From NCBI RefSeq assembly GCF_900109375.1, contig NZ_FOAB01000001.1:124001-188000 (forward strand): a stretch of DNA of 64,000 nucleotides. Reading direction: 5' to 3'. The notes under the pieces are model-generated. The model ran no database searches. It saw only the letters and a list, made by a program, of their open reading frames with translations, and had not been told where the DNA came from. Made by a program: the position numbers and the translations under genes. Position 1 is the stretch's first letter; every line of letters starts with the position of its first letter. The stretch is from Aquimarina amphilecti. Lineage in GTDB: Bacteria > Bacteroidota > Bacteroidia > Flavobacteriales > Flavobacteriaceae. Below are positions 1-8,127 of this stretch, piece by piece.

Positions 1-717
1 GATGGTAATACAAATGCTACTTATAATTATGATCAAGTTGCAGGTACATTAACAATTAATGGAGAAGGAGCTTATATTGGATTACCCAAAGCTAATAATC
101 AAGGAGAACTTCCTAATGTAGCAGTACCTAATTCAATAACATATGACGTTTCGTTTATTGATGACAATACAATAAGCGTTATTGTAGAATCTGGATCAGG
201 AGTATTTTGGCAATATAGATTGGTAAGAGAAACGTACGCTACACCAATTGAAGGAGTGTGGAAATTAGCTCCGGAAGCAGGTGCTTTAGGTGTAGGGCCA
301 ACTCCAGGCGATACTAGTTGGTTTGCTTGCGATGATGCTTGTGTTTTGGAAAGAGCTTGTTATTATAATGACCTTTACGTTTTTAGCGCTAATGGGACTT
401 TTAGTAATGTGTTAAATGGAGAATCTTGGATTGAAGGATGGCAAGGAGGAAGTGATGCGTGTGGAACTCCAGTAACTCCTCATGATGGTTCTAACGCTGC
501 AACTTATACTTATGATGAAACTGCTGGCACATTAACAATAAATGGAGATGGAGCATATGTAGGTTTAGCAAAAGCAAATAACCAAGGAGAACTTCCTAAC
601 GTAGCAGTACCGAGCTCTATTACATATAGTCTGACATTTGTAGATACAAATACGATATCAGTTTTTGTTGAGGCAGGTTCTGGAGTATTCTGGCAATATA
701 GATTAATACGTCTTTAA
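1..717 (+). CDS. SusE-like repeat protein, 3' end only
   Basis: The frame is open from base 1, so this is the C-terminal 238 residues of a longer gene. It holds two tandem copies of a module: residues 1-78 are the end of one copy and 79-238 a full one, with a period of 161 residues (483 bases). Where the copies overlap they are roughly three quarters identical by eye. Each module opens with a Trp-Lys-x-Ala-Pro-Glu-Ala-Gly...Gly-Val-Gly-Pro stretch and closes with Phe-Trp-Gln-Tyr-Arg-Leu. A related module occurs in the next gene in front of its GH16 domain. Such modules accompany SusD in laminarin loci of marine Bacteroidota, so I infer a surface glycan-binding lipoprotein of the SusE/F type. 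Its N-terminus and lipobox would lie upstream of the window. Confidence 0.7.
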   Translation, partial: DGNTNATYNYDQVAGTLTINGEGAYIGLPKANNQGELPNVAVPNSITYDVSFIDDNTISVIVESGSGVFWQYRLVRETYATPIEGVWKLAPEAGALGVGPTPGDTSWFACDDACVLERACYYNDLYVFSANGTFSNVLNGESWIEGWQGGSDACGTPVTPHDGSNAATYTYDETAGTLTINGDGAYVGLAKANNQGELPNVAVPSSITYSLTFVDTNTISVFVEAGSGVFWQYRLIRL

Positions 718-804
718 GGTTTATAAAATTAATAATCAATTATAAATGCTTCAGTGTATTATATAGAAGTAAAGTATACTAACTGAGGACAAAAAATGAT
801 TTAG

Positions 805-2421
805 ATGATACATACATATAAAAAAATACTCCTATTAATAATCTTAGCAACATTCCTTGGTTGTCAGGATGATGATGCAGAGTTAGGAACGATTCTACCG
901 CCATCCAATCTACAGATTGATGCGGTTATAGAGGATGGACAAACGGGTAATGTTACAATTACTCCGCGAGCTGATGATGCACTTAATTTCCATGTTTTCT
1001 TTACTCAAAATGGAGATCCATTAGTAGCTAAACCAGGAGAGTCACTAACTTTTAGGTATACGCAATCGGGTCAATATTCGGTTTTTATTACAGTAGTTGC
1101 TTTTGGAACAGGAGGAACATCTTCTTCCCAAACAATTGAATTAGATTTGGATGTACGATTATTTATAGACCAAGAAACTCTTCAGATGATCGGTGGAGAT
1201 GGTAATAAAAGATGGGTTTGGGATCGTAGTGTTGGAGGGCATTTTGGTGTTGGACCTACTACTAATGATTTTCCGGAGTTTTTTAGTGCTTCTCCAAATC
1301 AATTAGATCCTTGTATATATGATGATGTGCTTACATTTAGTTATGATGCTAATGATAACTATAGCTTCGAGTTAACTACAGGAGATGCTAATCAAAGTTT
1401 TATGAATTGGGCTGAGGTGACTAGATTTTTTCCGAATGATACGCCAACACAGTTTGTCGATGAATGTAGAGATATTACTGATCAGATAGCTACTAACACT
1501 AGTTTTGTGATTTTTGAAAACGAAGAAGGAAAACGAATTATTAGTGTAGAGAATAGTATGTTGTCTTATTGGTCTGGTGCTATGGAATATGAAGTAATAG
1601 AACTTACTGCAGATAAACTTAGTGTTCGTGGTATTCAAGAAGTTTCTAGTGATTTTGGAGGTGGACAATTAGCATGGTATCATACATTTGTTCCAGAAGA
1701 CTCAGGAACTGGAGATATAGCAGAGCCACCTTTTGATACATTAGTATGGGCTGATGAGTTTGATACAAATGGAGCTCCAAATGCAACAAATTGGACATAT
1801 GATCTAGGAACTGGTGATAATGGATGGGGAAATGGAGAATCGCAATCATATACTGATGATGCCAGCAATGTAATTGTAGAAGATGGATTACTTAAAATAA
1901 CAGCGAAGGCTGAAAATGGAGGGTACACTTCTTCTAGAATAAAGACTCAAGATTTATTTTCATTTACTTATGGAAAGGTGGATGTTCGTGCAAAGTTACC
2001 AACAGGTGGTGGAACTTGGCCTGCTATATGGATGTTAGGTTCTAATATAACAGAAGTTGGATGGCCAAACTGTGGAGAAATTGATATTATGGAACATGTT
2101 GGAAATAATCAGGATGTAGTGTCCAGTGCGCTTCATTTCCCAGGAAATAATGGAGGAAATGCAATTTTTGAAGAGACAAATATTGCAGGGGCATCAACAG
2201 ACTTTCATGTGTATAGTGTAGAATGGTCATCAACAGAAATAGTGTTTTCTATTGATGGCAATCCATATCATACGTATCCCTATTCAAATAATTTACCTTT
2301 TTATAATAATGATTTCTTCCTGATACTTAATGTAGCAATGGGAGGAACTTTTGGAGGAGCCATAGATCCTGCATTTACAGAGTCTACTATGGAAATTGAT
2401 TATGTAAGAGTTTATCAATAG
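805..2421 (+). CDS. GH16 beta-1,3-glucanase lipoprotein with PKD-like and SusE-like modules
   Basis: A 538-residue laminarinase-type endo-beta-1,3-glucanase, probably on the outer membrane surface. The N-terminus is a lipoprotein signal ending in Phe-Leu-Gly-Cys (Cys20). A PKD/Ig-like domain spans about 35-118. A module at about 119-300 resembles that of the preceding gene (Trp-Val-Trp-Asp...Gly-Val-Gly-Pro). The GH16 domain covers about 308-538. The GH16 signature GEIDIME is intact: nucleophile Glu425, Asp427 and acid/base Glu430. It starts 88 bases after the SusE-like gene, in the same direction as the GH3 and second GH16 genes. The fused SusE-like module would tether the enzyme to its glucan. 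Family is certain; substrate is inferred from the locus. Confidence 0.9.
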   Translation: MIHTYKKILLLIILATFLGCQDDDAELGTILPPSNLQIDAVIEDGQTGNVTITPRADDALNFHVFFTQNGDPLVAKPGESLTFRYTQSGQYSVFITVVAFGTGGTSSSQTIELDLDVRLFIDQETLQMIGGDGNKRWVWDRSVGGHFGVGPTTNDFPEFFSASPNQLDPCIYDDVLTFSYDANDNYSFELTTGDANQSFMNWAEVTRFFPNDTPTQFVDECRDITDQIATNTSFVIFENEEGKRIISVENSMLSYWSGAMEYEVIELTADKLSVRGIQEVSSDFGGGQLAWYHTFVPEDSGTGDIAEPPFDTLVWADEFDTNGAPNATNWTYDLGTGDNGWGNGESQSYTDDASNVIVEDGLLKITAKAENGGYTSSRIKTQDLFSFTYGKVDVRAKLPTGGGTWPAIWMLGSNITEVGWPNCGEIDIMEHVGNNQDVVSSALHFPGNNGGNAIFEETNIAGASTDFHVYSVEWSSTEIVFSIDGNPYHTYPYSNNLPFYNNDFFLILNVAMGGTFGGAIDPAFTESTMEIDYVRVYQ

Positions 2422-2451
2422 ATATACACTTAGTTTTAAATTGTTTTTAGC

Positions 2452-2482
2452 AGGAAGGTTATTTACCACAGATAGCCTTCCT
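2452..2482 (+). terminator. Intercistronic hairpin between GH16 and GH3 genes
   Basis: Arms AGGAAGGTTAT (2452-2462) and ATAGCCTTCCT (2472-2482) pair over 11 positions with one G-T wobble and a 9-base loop. No T-run follows, so it may be a weak terminator or an mRNA processing/stability element that sets the ratio of the two enzymes rather than a full stop. Confidence 0.45.
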
Positions 2483-2524
2483 CATTAACATTAATAATGC
2501 TTAAATAAAATTTTTAGATTGTTT

Positions 2525-4852
2525 ATGATGAAAAAGAGTGATTTCATATTTGTTAGTATCCTTTGTAGTTTGTTTTTAGTGAGTTGCAATTCTTCCTCAG
2601 AGAAACCCGAAGGTGTTACTACTAATACAACAATCGTTTCGGACGGTTTAGATAGTAAAATAGAAGCAAAAGTAGATTCACTTCTTGCTATTATGACCTT
2701 AGAAGAAAAGATTGGTCAGATGAATCAATATAACGGTTTTTGGGATTTAACGGGTCCACAACCTAAGGAAGGAGTAGCTGCTAAAAAATATGAACACTTA
2801 CGAAAAGGTTGGGTAGGCTCTATGTTAAATGTTAGAGGAGTCGAAGATGTAAGAAAAGTACAAAAAATAGCCGTAGAAGAATCGAGATTAGGAATTCCTC
2901 TTATTATAGGGTTTGATGTTATACACGGATATAAAACAATGAGTCCTATTCCACTCGCCGAATCTGCAAGTTGGGATATGGAAGCGATTAGAAAATCTGC
3001 TGAGGTAGCAGCTTTGGAAGCTTCTGCAGCTGGAATTAATTGGACCTTTGCACCAATGTTGGATATATCTAGAGATGCCAGATGGGGAAGAGTTATGGAA
3101 GGTGGAGGAGAAGATCCTTTTTTAGGTTCTAAAATTGGTGTTGCAAGAATACAAGGTTTTCAAGGAGAAGACCTATCTGCAAATCATACTATCGCTGCTT
3201 GTGCAAAACATTTTGCAGGATACGGTTTTTCTGAATCTGGAAGAGATTATAATACCGTAGATGTGGGAACTTCTACTTTAAATAATATGATTTTTCCTCC
3301 CTTTGTAGCTGCAAATAAAGTAGGAGTAAAAACTTTTATGAATTCGTTTAACGTGCTTAATGGTATACCTGCAACAGGGAATAAAATGTTACAGAGAGAT
3401 ATTCTTAAAGGGGATTGGGGTTTTAATGGTTTTATAGTTTCGGATTGGGGGTCGATTACAGAAATGATAGCTCACGGATATGCAAAAGACGGGAAAAGTG
3501 CTGCAGAAATGGCAGCTAATGCTGGATCAGATATGGATATGGAATCCTATCTATATGTAGAACATTTAGCTGATTTAGTTAAAGAAGGAAAAGTAAAAGA
3601 ACATTTGATAGAGGATTCAGCAAGAAGAATTCTTAGAGTAAAATATGAACTGGGTTTATTTGATGATCCCTATAAATATTGTGATGCGAATAGAGAGAAA
3701 ACAATTTTAGGAAGTAAAGAAAATCATGAGACAGTACTTGATGTTGCTAAAAAATCCATTGTATTACTTAAAAATGAGAATAAATTACTTCCACTAAAAA
3801 AGGAAGGACAGAAAATAGCTTTAATTGGAGCTTTAGCAGAAGATAAAAATAGCCCATTAGGAAGTTGGAGAATTGCCGCAGATGATAATACAGCTGTTTC
3901 TGTTTTAGAAGGAATGAGACAATATAAAGGCAATACATTAGTTTATGCCAAAGGAGCTGATGTTTCTTTAGGAAATACGGCATTTGTAATGGAAACTAAA
4001 ATTAATACTACAGACAAAAGTGAGTTTGGAAAAGCAATTAAGGTTGCAGCGCAGTCTGACGTAGTGGTAATGGTTTTAGGTGAAGTCGGTTTCCAAAGTG
4101 GAGAAGGAAGAAGTAGAACAGAACTTGATCTACCTGGTGTACAACAAGACCTTTTAGAAGAAATTTATAAAGTCAATAAGAATATCGTTTTAGTTTTAAA
4201 CAACGGGAGACCATTGGCTATTACTTGGGCAGATGAACATATTCCCGCAATCGTCGAGGCTTGGCACCTTGGTTCACAGAGCGGAAACGCGATAGCTCAG
4301 GTTTTATATGGAGAGTATAACCCTAGCGGAAAATTACCGATGTCATTTCCTCGAAATGTAGGTCAAGTACCGATTTATTATAATCATAAAAATACAGGTC
4401 GACCAATAGAACCAGCTCCTGATATTGTTTTTTGGTCACATTATTCGGATCAAGAGAACTCTCCGTTATATGCATTTGGTCACGGGTTAAGTTATACTAG
4501 TTTTGAGTATAGTAATTTTAAGATAGATGCAGAAGACAGTTCGGTTAATACTCCAAAAATTAAAGTGTCTATTGATGTAACTAATTCAGGTGATTATGAT
4601 GGAAAAGAAGTGGTGCAATTATATATTAAAGATCTGTTTGCAAGCGTTACAAGACCAGTAAAAGAATTGAAAGGTTTTGAAATGACTTCTTTAAAACCAG
4701 GGGAAACTAAAACAATTAATTTTGAATTGAACGCTGAGACTTTGGGGTTTTATGATAATGATAATAATTGGATTGTAGAAAAAGGAGGGTTTGAAGTCTA
4801 TGTAGGTGGAAGCTCTGATAAAACTATTAAATCAACTTTTGAATTAAAGTAA
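2525..4852 (+). CDS. bglX: GH3 beta-glucosidase lipoprotein (BglX-like)
   Basis: A 775-residue family 3 glycoside hydrolase that would release glucose from the non-reducing ends of beta-glucan oligosaccharides. I start at the ATG-ATG pair at 2525 rather than the TTG at 2519. The signal ends in Leu-Val-Ser-Cys, a lipobox. The N-terminal TIM barrel carries KHFAGYG and the nucleophile motif Ser-Asp-Trp-Gly (Asp307 from this start). The second domain contains SGEGRSR with the likely acid/base Glu, and a C-terminal fibronectin-III-like domain ends the protein. All family parts are present, so it should be active. The next GH16 start follows the stop by one base, so the two are co-translated. The lipobox suggests a periplasm-facing or surface anchor. 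Confidence 0.93.
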   Translation: MMKKSDFIFVSILCSLFLVSCNSSSEKPEGVTTNTTIVSDGLDSKIEAKVDSLLAIMTLEEKIGQMNQYNGFWDLTGPQPKEGVAAKKYEHLRKGWVGSMLNVRGVEDVRKVQKIAVEESRLGIPLIIGFDVIHGYKTMSPIPLAESASWDMEAIRKSAEVAALEASAAGINWTFAPMLDISRDARWGRVMEGGGEDPFLGSKIGVARIQGFQGEDLSANHTIAACAKHFAGYGFSESGRDYNTVDVGTSTLNNMIFPPFVAANKVGVKTFMNSFNVLNGIPATGNKMLQRDILKGDWGFNGFIVSDWGSITEMIAHGYAKDGKSAAEMAANAGSDMDMESYLYVEHLADLVKEGKVKEHLIEDSARRILRVKYELGLFDDPYKYCDANREKTILGSKENHETVLDVAKKSIVLLKNENKLLPLKKEGQKIALIGALAEDKNSPLGSWRIAADDNTAVSVLEGMRQYKGNTLVYAKGADVSLGNTAFVMETKINTTDKSEFGKAIKVAAQSDVVVMVLGEVGFQSGEGRSRTELDLPGVQQDLLEEIYKVNKNIVLVLNNGRPLAITWADEHIPAIVEAWHLGSQSGNAIAQVLYGEYNPSGKLPMSFPRNVGQVPIYYNHKNTGRPIEPAPDIVFWSHYSDQENSPLYAFGHGLSYTSFEYSNFKIDAEDSSVNTPKIKVSIDVTNSGDYDGKEVVQLYIKDLFASVTRPVKELKGFEMTSLKPGETKTINFELNAETLGFYDNDNNWIVEKGGFEVYVGGSSDKTIKSTFELK

Positions 4853-4853
4853 A

Positions 4854-5612
4854 ATGAAAAAACTCTTAACCTATTTTATTCTTTTATCATTCTTTTGTTC
4901 TTGTCAAGAATCGGATCCAATTATTTGGGAAGAAAATTTTGATGAACCTCAGTTAAATGAGTCTTATTGGAATTATCAATTAGGAGATGGATGCCCTAAC
5001 TTATGTGGTTGGGGTAATAATGAAAGACAAATTTATACTAAAGAAAATGCCAAATTAGAAAACGGTAATTTGATTATTACTGCGACTAAAAAAGGTGATA
5101 TCTATGGGTCTAGTAGGATAACTACAAAAGGCAAAATTGAGTTTCAATATGGTACGATAGAAGTACGTGCTAAGTTACCCACTGGACATGGGTTATGGCC
5201 TGCAATTTGGATGTTAGGGGCAGATATTGATGATCTAGGATGGCCGGACTGTGGCGAAATAGATATTATGGAATATGTAGGGAAAGAACCTCATACCATT
5301 TATACGTCTTTACATACTAGAGAAAGTTTTGGAGACACCGTGAATTCTAAGAAAACTATTGATTATGCTATAGAAGAAGGTTTTCATGTTTATAAATCTA
5401 TTTGGACTAAAGAAAAAATAGATTTTTATATAGATAATAAACTGGTTTATACATTTTCTCCAGAAATTAAAAATGATAAAACATGGCCTTTTGATAAGCC
5501 ATTTTATATAATTATTAACCTTGCCATTGGTGGTAATTTTGGGGGTCCAGAAGTTGATGACACTATCTTTCCAAAGAAATTTGCGATTGATTACATCAAA
5601 ATCCGGAAATAA
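4854..5612 (+). CDS. GH16 beta-1,3-glucanase lipoprotein, single domain
   Basis: A 252-residue minimal GH16 enzyme. The signal ends in Phe-Phe-Cys-Ser-Cys, a lipobox, followed directly by the catalytic domain with no binding module. The signature GEIDIME is intact: Glu135, Asp137, Glu140. The start lies one base after the GH3 stop, showing translational coupling. It resembles the GH16 domain of the upstream lipoprotein (same KVDVRAKLPTG-type and LGWPDCGEID stretches). It probably acts as a laminarinase, or a beta-1,3/1,4-glucanase, on oligosaccharides near the cell surface. It is the last gene of this operon before a hairpin-rich gap. Confidence 0.92.
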   Translation: MKKLLTYFILLSFFCSCQESDPIIWEENFDEPQLNESYWNYQLGDGCPNLCGWGNNERQIYTKENAKLENGNLIITATKKGDIYGSSRITTKGKIEFQYGTIEVRAKLPTGHGLWPAIWMLGADIDDLGWPDCGEIDIMEYVGKEPHTIYTSLHTRESFGDTVNSKKTIDYAIEEGFHVYKSIWTKEKIDFYIDNKLVYTFSPEIKNDKTWPFDKPFYIIINLAIGGNFGGPEVDDTIFPKKFAIDYIKIRK

Positions 5613-5927
5613 ATACCATGATAACAAGGAATATTTAATTCAGCTCTACCCTTGATTTTAGCTCAGTATATATTCGATATACAACTAAAATCAGATTTAA
5701 GACGTTGATATTTTTTTAAATATCACACACGGAAATAGATAATGGATGTATTTAAAAACACTTCTATTTATCAGGATTACTTGGGAAAAAACATATGTAG
5801 TGTTCTGATTGTTTGGTTGAAACAATCAGAGTATAAAAAATAGTATGGCTGTATGTATAAATTACATATGGCTTAGGATTATTAATATGAATTTTTTAAA
5901 ACTAACTTAATTACACAAACCATTTTA
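5613..5927. other. 315-base gap with three inverted repeats
   Basis: No gene is supportable here. Besides the hairpin at 5653-5693, GATATTT/AAATATC (5707-5713 and 5718-5724) and CTGATTGTTT/AAACAATCAG (5805-5814 and 5820-5829, 5-base loop) are perfect inverted repeats. The gap separates the lipoprotein glucanase operon from the two secreted glucanases, so it should hold the terminator of the first and the promoter of the second. Confidence 0.6.
5653..5693. terminator. Two-part hairpin after the short GH16 gene
   Basis: Outer arms TGATTTTAG (5653-5661) and CTAAAATCA (5685-5693) pair perfectly. Inside them GTATAT (5666-5671) and ATATAC (5677-5682) pair around a 5-base loop, with a small internal bulge between the two stems. 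It lies 40 bases after the stop at 5612. There is no following T-run, so it could be a terminator without a U-tract or a regulatory RNA fold. Confidence 0.45.
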
Positions 5928-8102
5928 ATGATGAAAACAAACCTATTCTTAAAAACCGAACCAAAAATCAAGAACTTTCCTAAACTATTAGGACTACTGC
6001 TATTTTTTAGTGTTGTAGTAAAAGGACAAACTTTACCTTATGAAATAGTGAATACCTCAGAATATCCAGATAATGAGGTTTTTGTTGCAATAGTAGGTAT
6101 TACAGATGGACATGTATGGGTAGACCCTGTAAATGGTCAGGTTCATAATATGGATCCATCAATTAATACAGTGCAAGGACCTGTTATTGATGGAAATCAA
6201 GGGCCTGGGCTTGATGGGAAATATGCAGATTGCTTTCGTAAACTAAGTGATATCCCAAATAAAACGATTCAGATTCCCAAAATAGGCGGATGCCGAATAA
6301 TGATTTCCTTTAAAAGTCAATTGTATTTATACTTTTTTGGACATTCTGGATCACCAAGTGGGTATGCTGCTCCTAATTTAGCGAATCATACTGATCCTAA
6401 TCAAGGTATTAAATTTGAATTGATCGAATTAACTTTCAATGATTTTGGACTTTGGTGTAACACATCAAGAGTGGATGCATATCAATATCCTATGGGACTG
6501 GAAGTTTGGGGGGACAATTTTTATAAAAAAGTTGGAGAACTAAAGGAGCATGCTGAGATTTTAGATCAATGGAAGAGTACAGCTCCTAGTGAGTTTCAAA
6601 GCTTATTAAAGGAATCTGATGGCTCAATTCATTTCCCTACAAAAGTAGAAACGTTTCCCGATAACTTTATGGATGGATATATTAATGATATATGGTCCAA
6701 ATATTCAAATCAGGAACTGGCATTTACATCAGATGCTGGTATTTGGAGAGGAAGTGTGCAAGGAACTAATTTTGTTTTTAGAAGAGATAGTGATGGTCAG
6801 ATAGGAACTATTTTTGGTAAGCCAACAACTATAGAAGCTATGGAAGGTAGTGGTGTTATGGCATTAGGTGATCGATGGGATTTAGTGGTGCAATCTCAAA
6901 TGGTCGCTGCAATTACGAGGCATGCTGTTGATTTAAATATATCTTCAGGAGTTTTACAAGATTTTGGTGATACTTCTAAATATTACCAAACCTGGCCTTA
7001 TAATTGGTATTCTAAGTTTTTCCATCAAACGGATATTAGTTTCGAAAGTCAAACTTACACTTTTGCTTATGATGATGTTTATAATCAATCTGCTACTATT
7101 CATACTCCTAATCCAAGGAATATTAAAATTACATTAGGAGGGATTGATGGAAATTCTACACCTAATGATCCGCCAGTAACATTGTACCTTGACTGTTCTT
7201 ATTCTGGAATTGAAGCAGGACTTTCTGAAGGTAGTTATACTTTATCTCAACTTACTTCTTTGGGAATACCTAATGATAAGGTGTCTTCTTTAAGAGTGAG
7301 ATCAGGGTATAAAGCAACTCTTTATTGGGATGACAATTTTACGGGTGCCAGTTTAGTAAAAACAACTGATGATAGTTGTTTAACTAATGACGATAATTGG
7401 AATGATAAAATGACCTCAATAATTATTTCTAAAACAACTGATAATGAAGTAAGTCAGTTGATTGAGGCAGAAAACTTTTCATCTATGAATGGAGTTCAGA
7501 TTGAACCCTGTATCGAAGGAGGAGAAAACGTAGGATATATTGATAATGGAGATTGGATGGTTTACAATAATATTAATTTCCCTACTTCGGGTAATTATCT
7601 TATCGAGTATAGAGTTGCTGGTTTGGGAAGTAATGCTAGGTTATCTTCAGATTTAAATGCAGGAGCGATTATTTTGGGAGAAGTTGATATACCGAATACA
7701 GGTGGATGGCAAAATTGGACTACGGTTTCTCATTTAGTTACTGTAAGTGCAGGTACATACCCTTTTGGGATATATGCAATATCAGGTGGCTGGAATATTA
7801 ACTGGATTAAAATAACAAATCAAGATTCACAACGACTTAACGAAATAGATGATGTTAAAACGGATAGTTTCGAAATAATTACGTTTCCAAATCCAGCAAT
7901 AGATCAATTAAATATTTATGGAGTTACTAGTAAATTAAGTCTATTCATAGTTGATGTATCTGGAAAAGTAATTCAAAAAATACAAGTTCCCGCTGGTAAT
8001 GAAGTATTAAAAGTGGATATAAGTTCTTTACAAACTGGAACTTATTTTATTAAGACGTATCAGAATAATACTTGGAACGTTTCAAGATTTATAAAAAAAT
8101 AA
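5928..8102 (+). CDS. GH64 beta-1,3-glucanase with crystallin-like domain, CBM6 and type IX sorting tail
   Basis: A 724-residue secreted glucanase of the thaumatin-like GH64 family, which releases laminaripentaose from beta-1,3-glucan. After an N-terminal signal (about 1-34) the catalytic domain spans about 35-404. Glu167 (in ELTF) and Asp183 (in RVDAY) are 16 residues apart, the spacing I recall for the catalytic pair of the Streptomyces matensis enzyme. A beta/gamma-crystallin-like domain follows (about 416-505), then CBM6 (about 509-630). The last 75 residues match the type IX secretion sorting domain (FPNPA start, Gly-Thr-Tyr-Phe-Ile, basic end). It is therefore exported and released or attached outside the cell. 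The next gene follows by 25 bases. Confidence 0.88.
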   Translation: MMKTNLFLKTEPKIKNFPKLLGLLLFFSVVVKGQTLPYEIVNTSEYPDNEVFVAIVGITDGHVWVDPVNGQVHNMDPSINTVQGPVIDGNQGPGLDGKYADCFRKLSDIPNKTIQIPKIGGCRIMISFKSQLYLYFFGHSGSPSGYAAPNLANHTDPNQGIKFELIELTFNDFGLWCNTSRVDAYQYPMGLEVWGDNFYKKVGELKEHAEILDQWKSTAPSEFQSLLKESDGSIHFPTKVETFPDNFMDGYINDIWSKYSNQELAFTSDAGIWRGSVQGTNFVFRRDSDGQIGTIFGKPTTIEAMEGSGVMALGDRWDLVVQSQMVAAITRHAVDLNISSGVLQDFGDTSKYYQTWPYNWYSKFFHQTDISFESQTYTFAYDDVYNQSATIHTPNPRNIKITLGGIDGNSTPNDPPVTLYLDCSYSGIEAGLSEGSYTLSQLTSLGIPNDKVSSLRVRSGYKATLYWDDNFTGASLVKTTDDSCLTNDDNWNDKMTSIIISKTTDNEVSQLIEAENFSSMNGVQIEPCIEGGENVGYIDNGDWMVYNNINFPTSGNYLIEYRVAGLGSNARLSSDLNAGAIILGEVDIPNTGGWQNWTTVSHLVTVSAGTYPFGIYAISGGWNINWIKITNQDSQRLNEIDDVKTDSFEIITFPNPAIDQLNIYGVTSKLSLFIVDVSGKVIQKIQVPAGNEVLKVDISSLQTGTYFIKTYQNNTWNVSRFIKK

Positions 8103-8127
8103 CTAACACAATCTAATAATTTTAATT

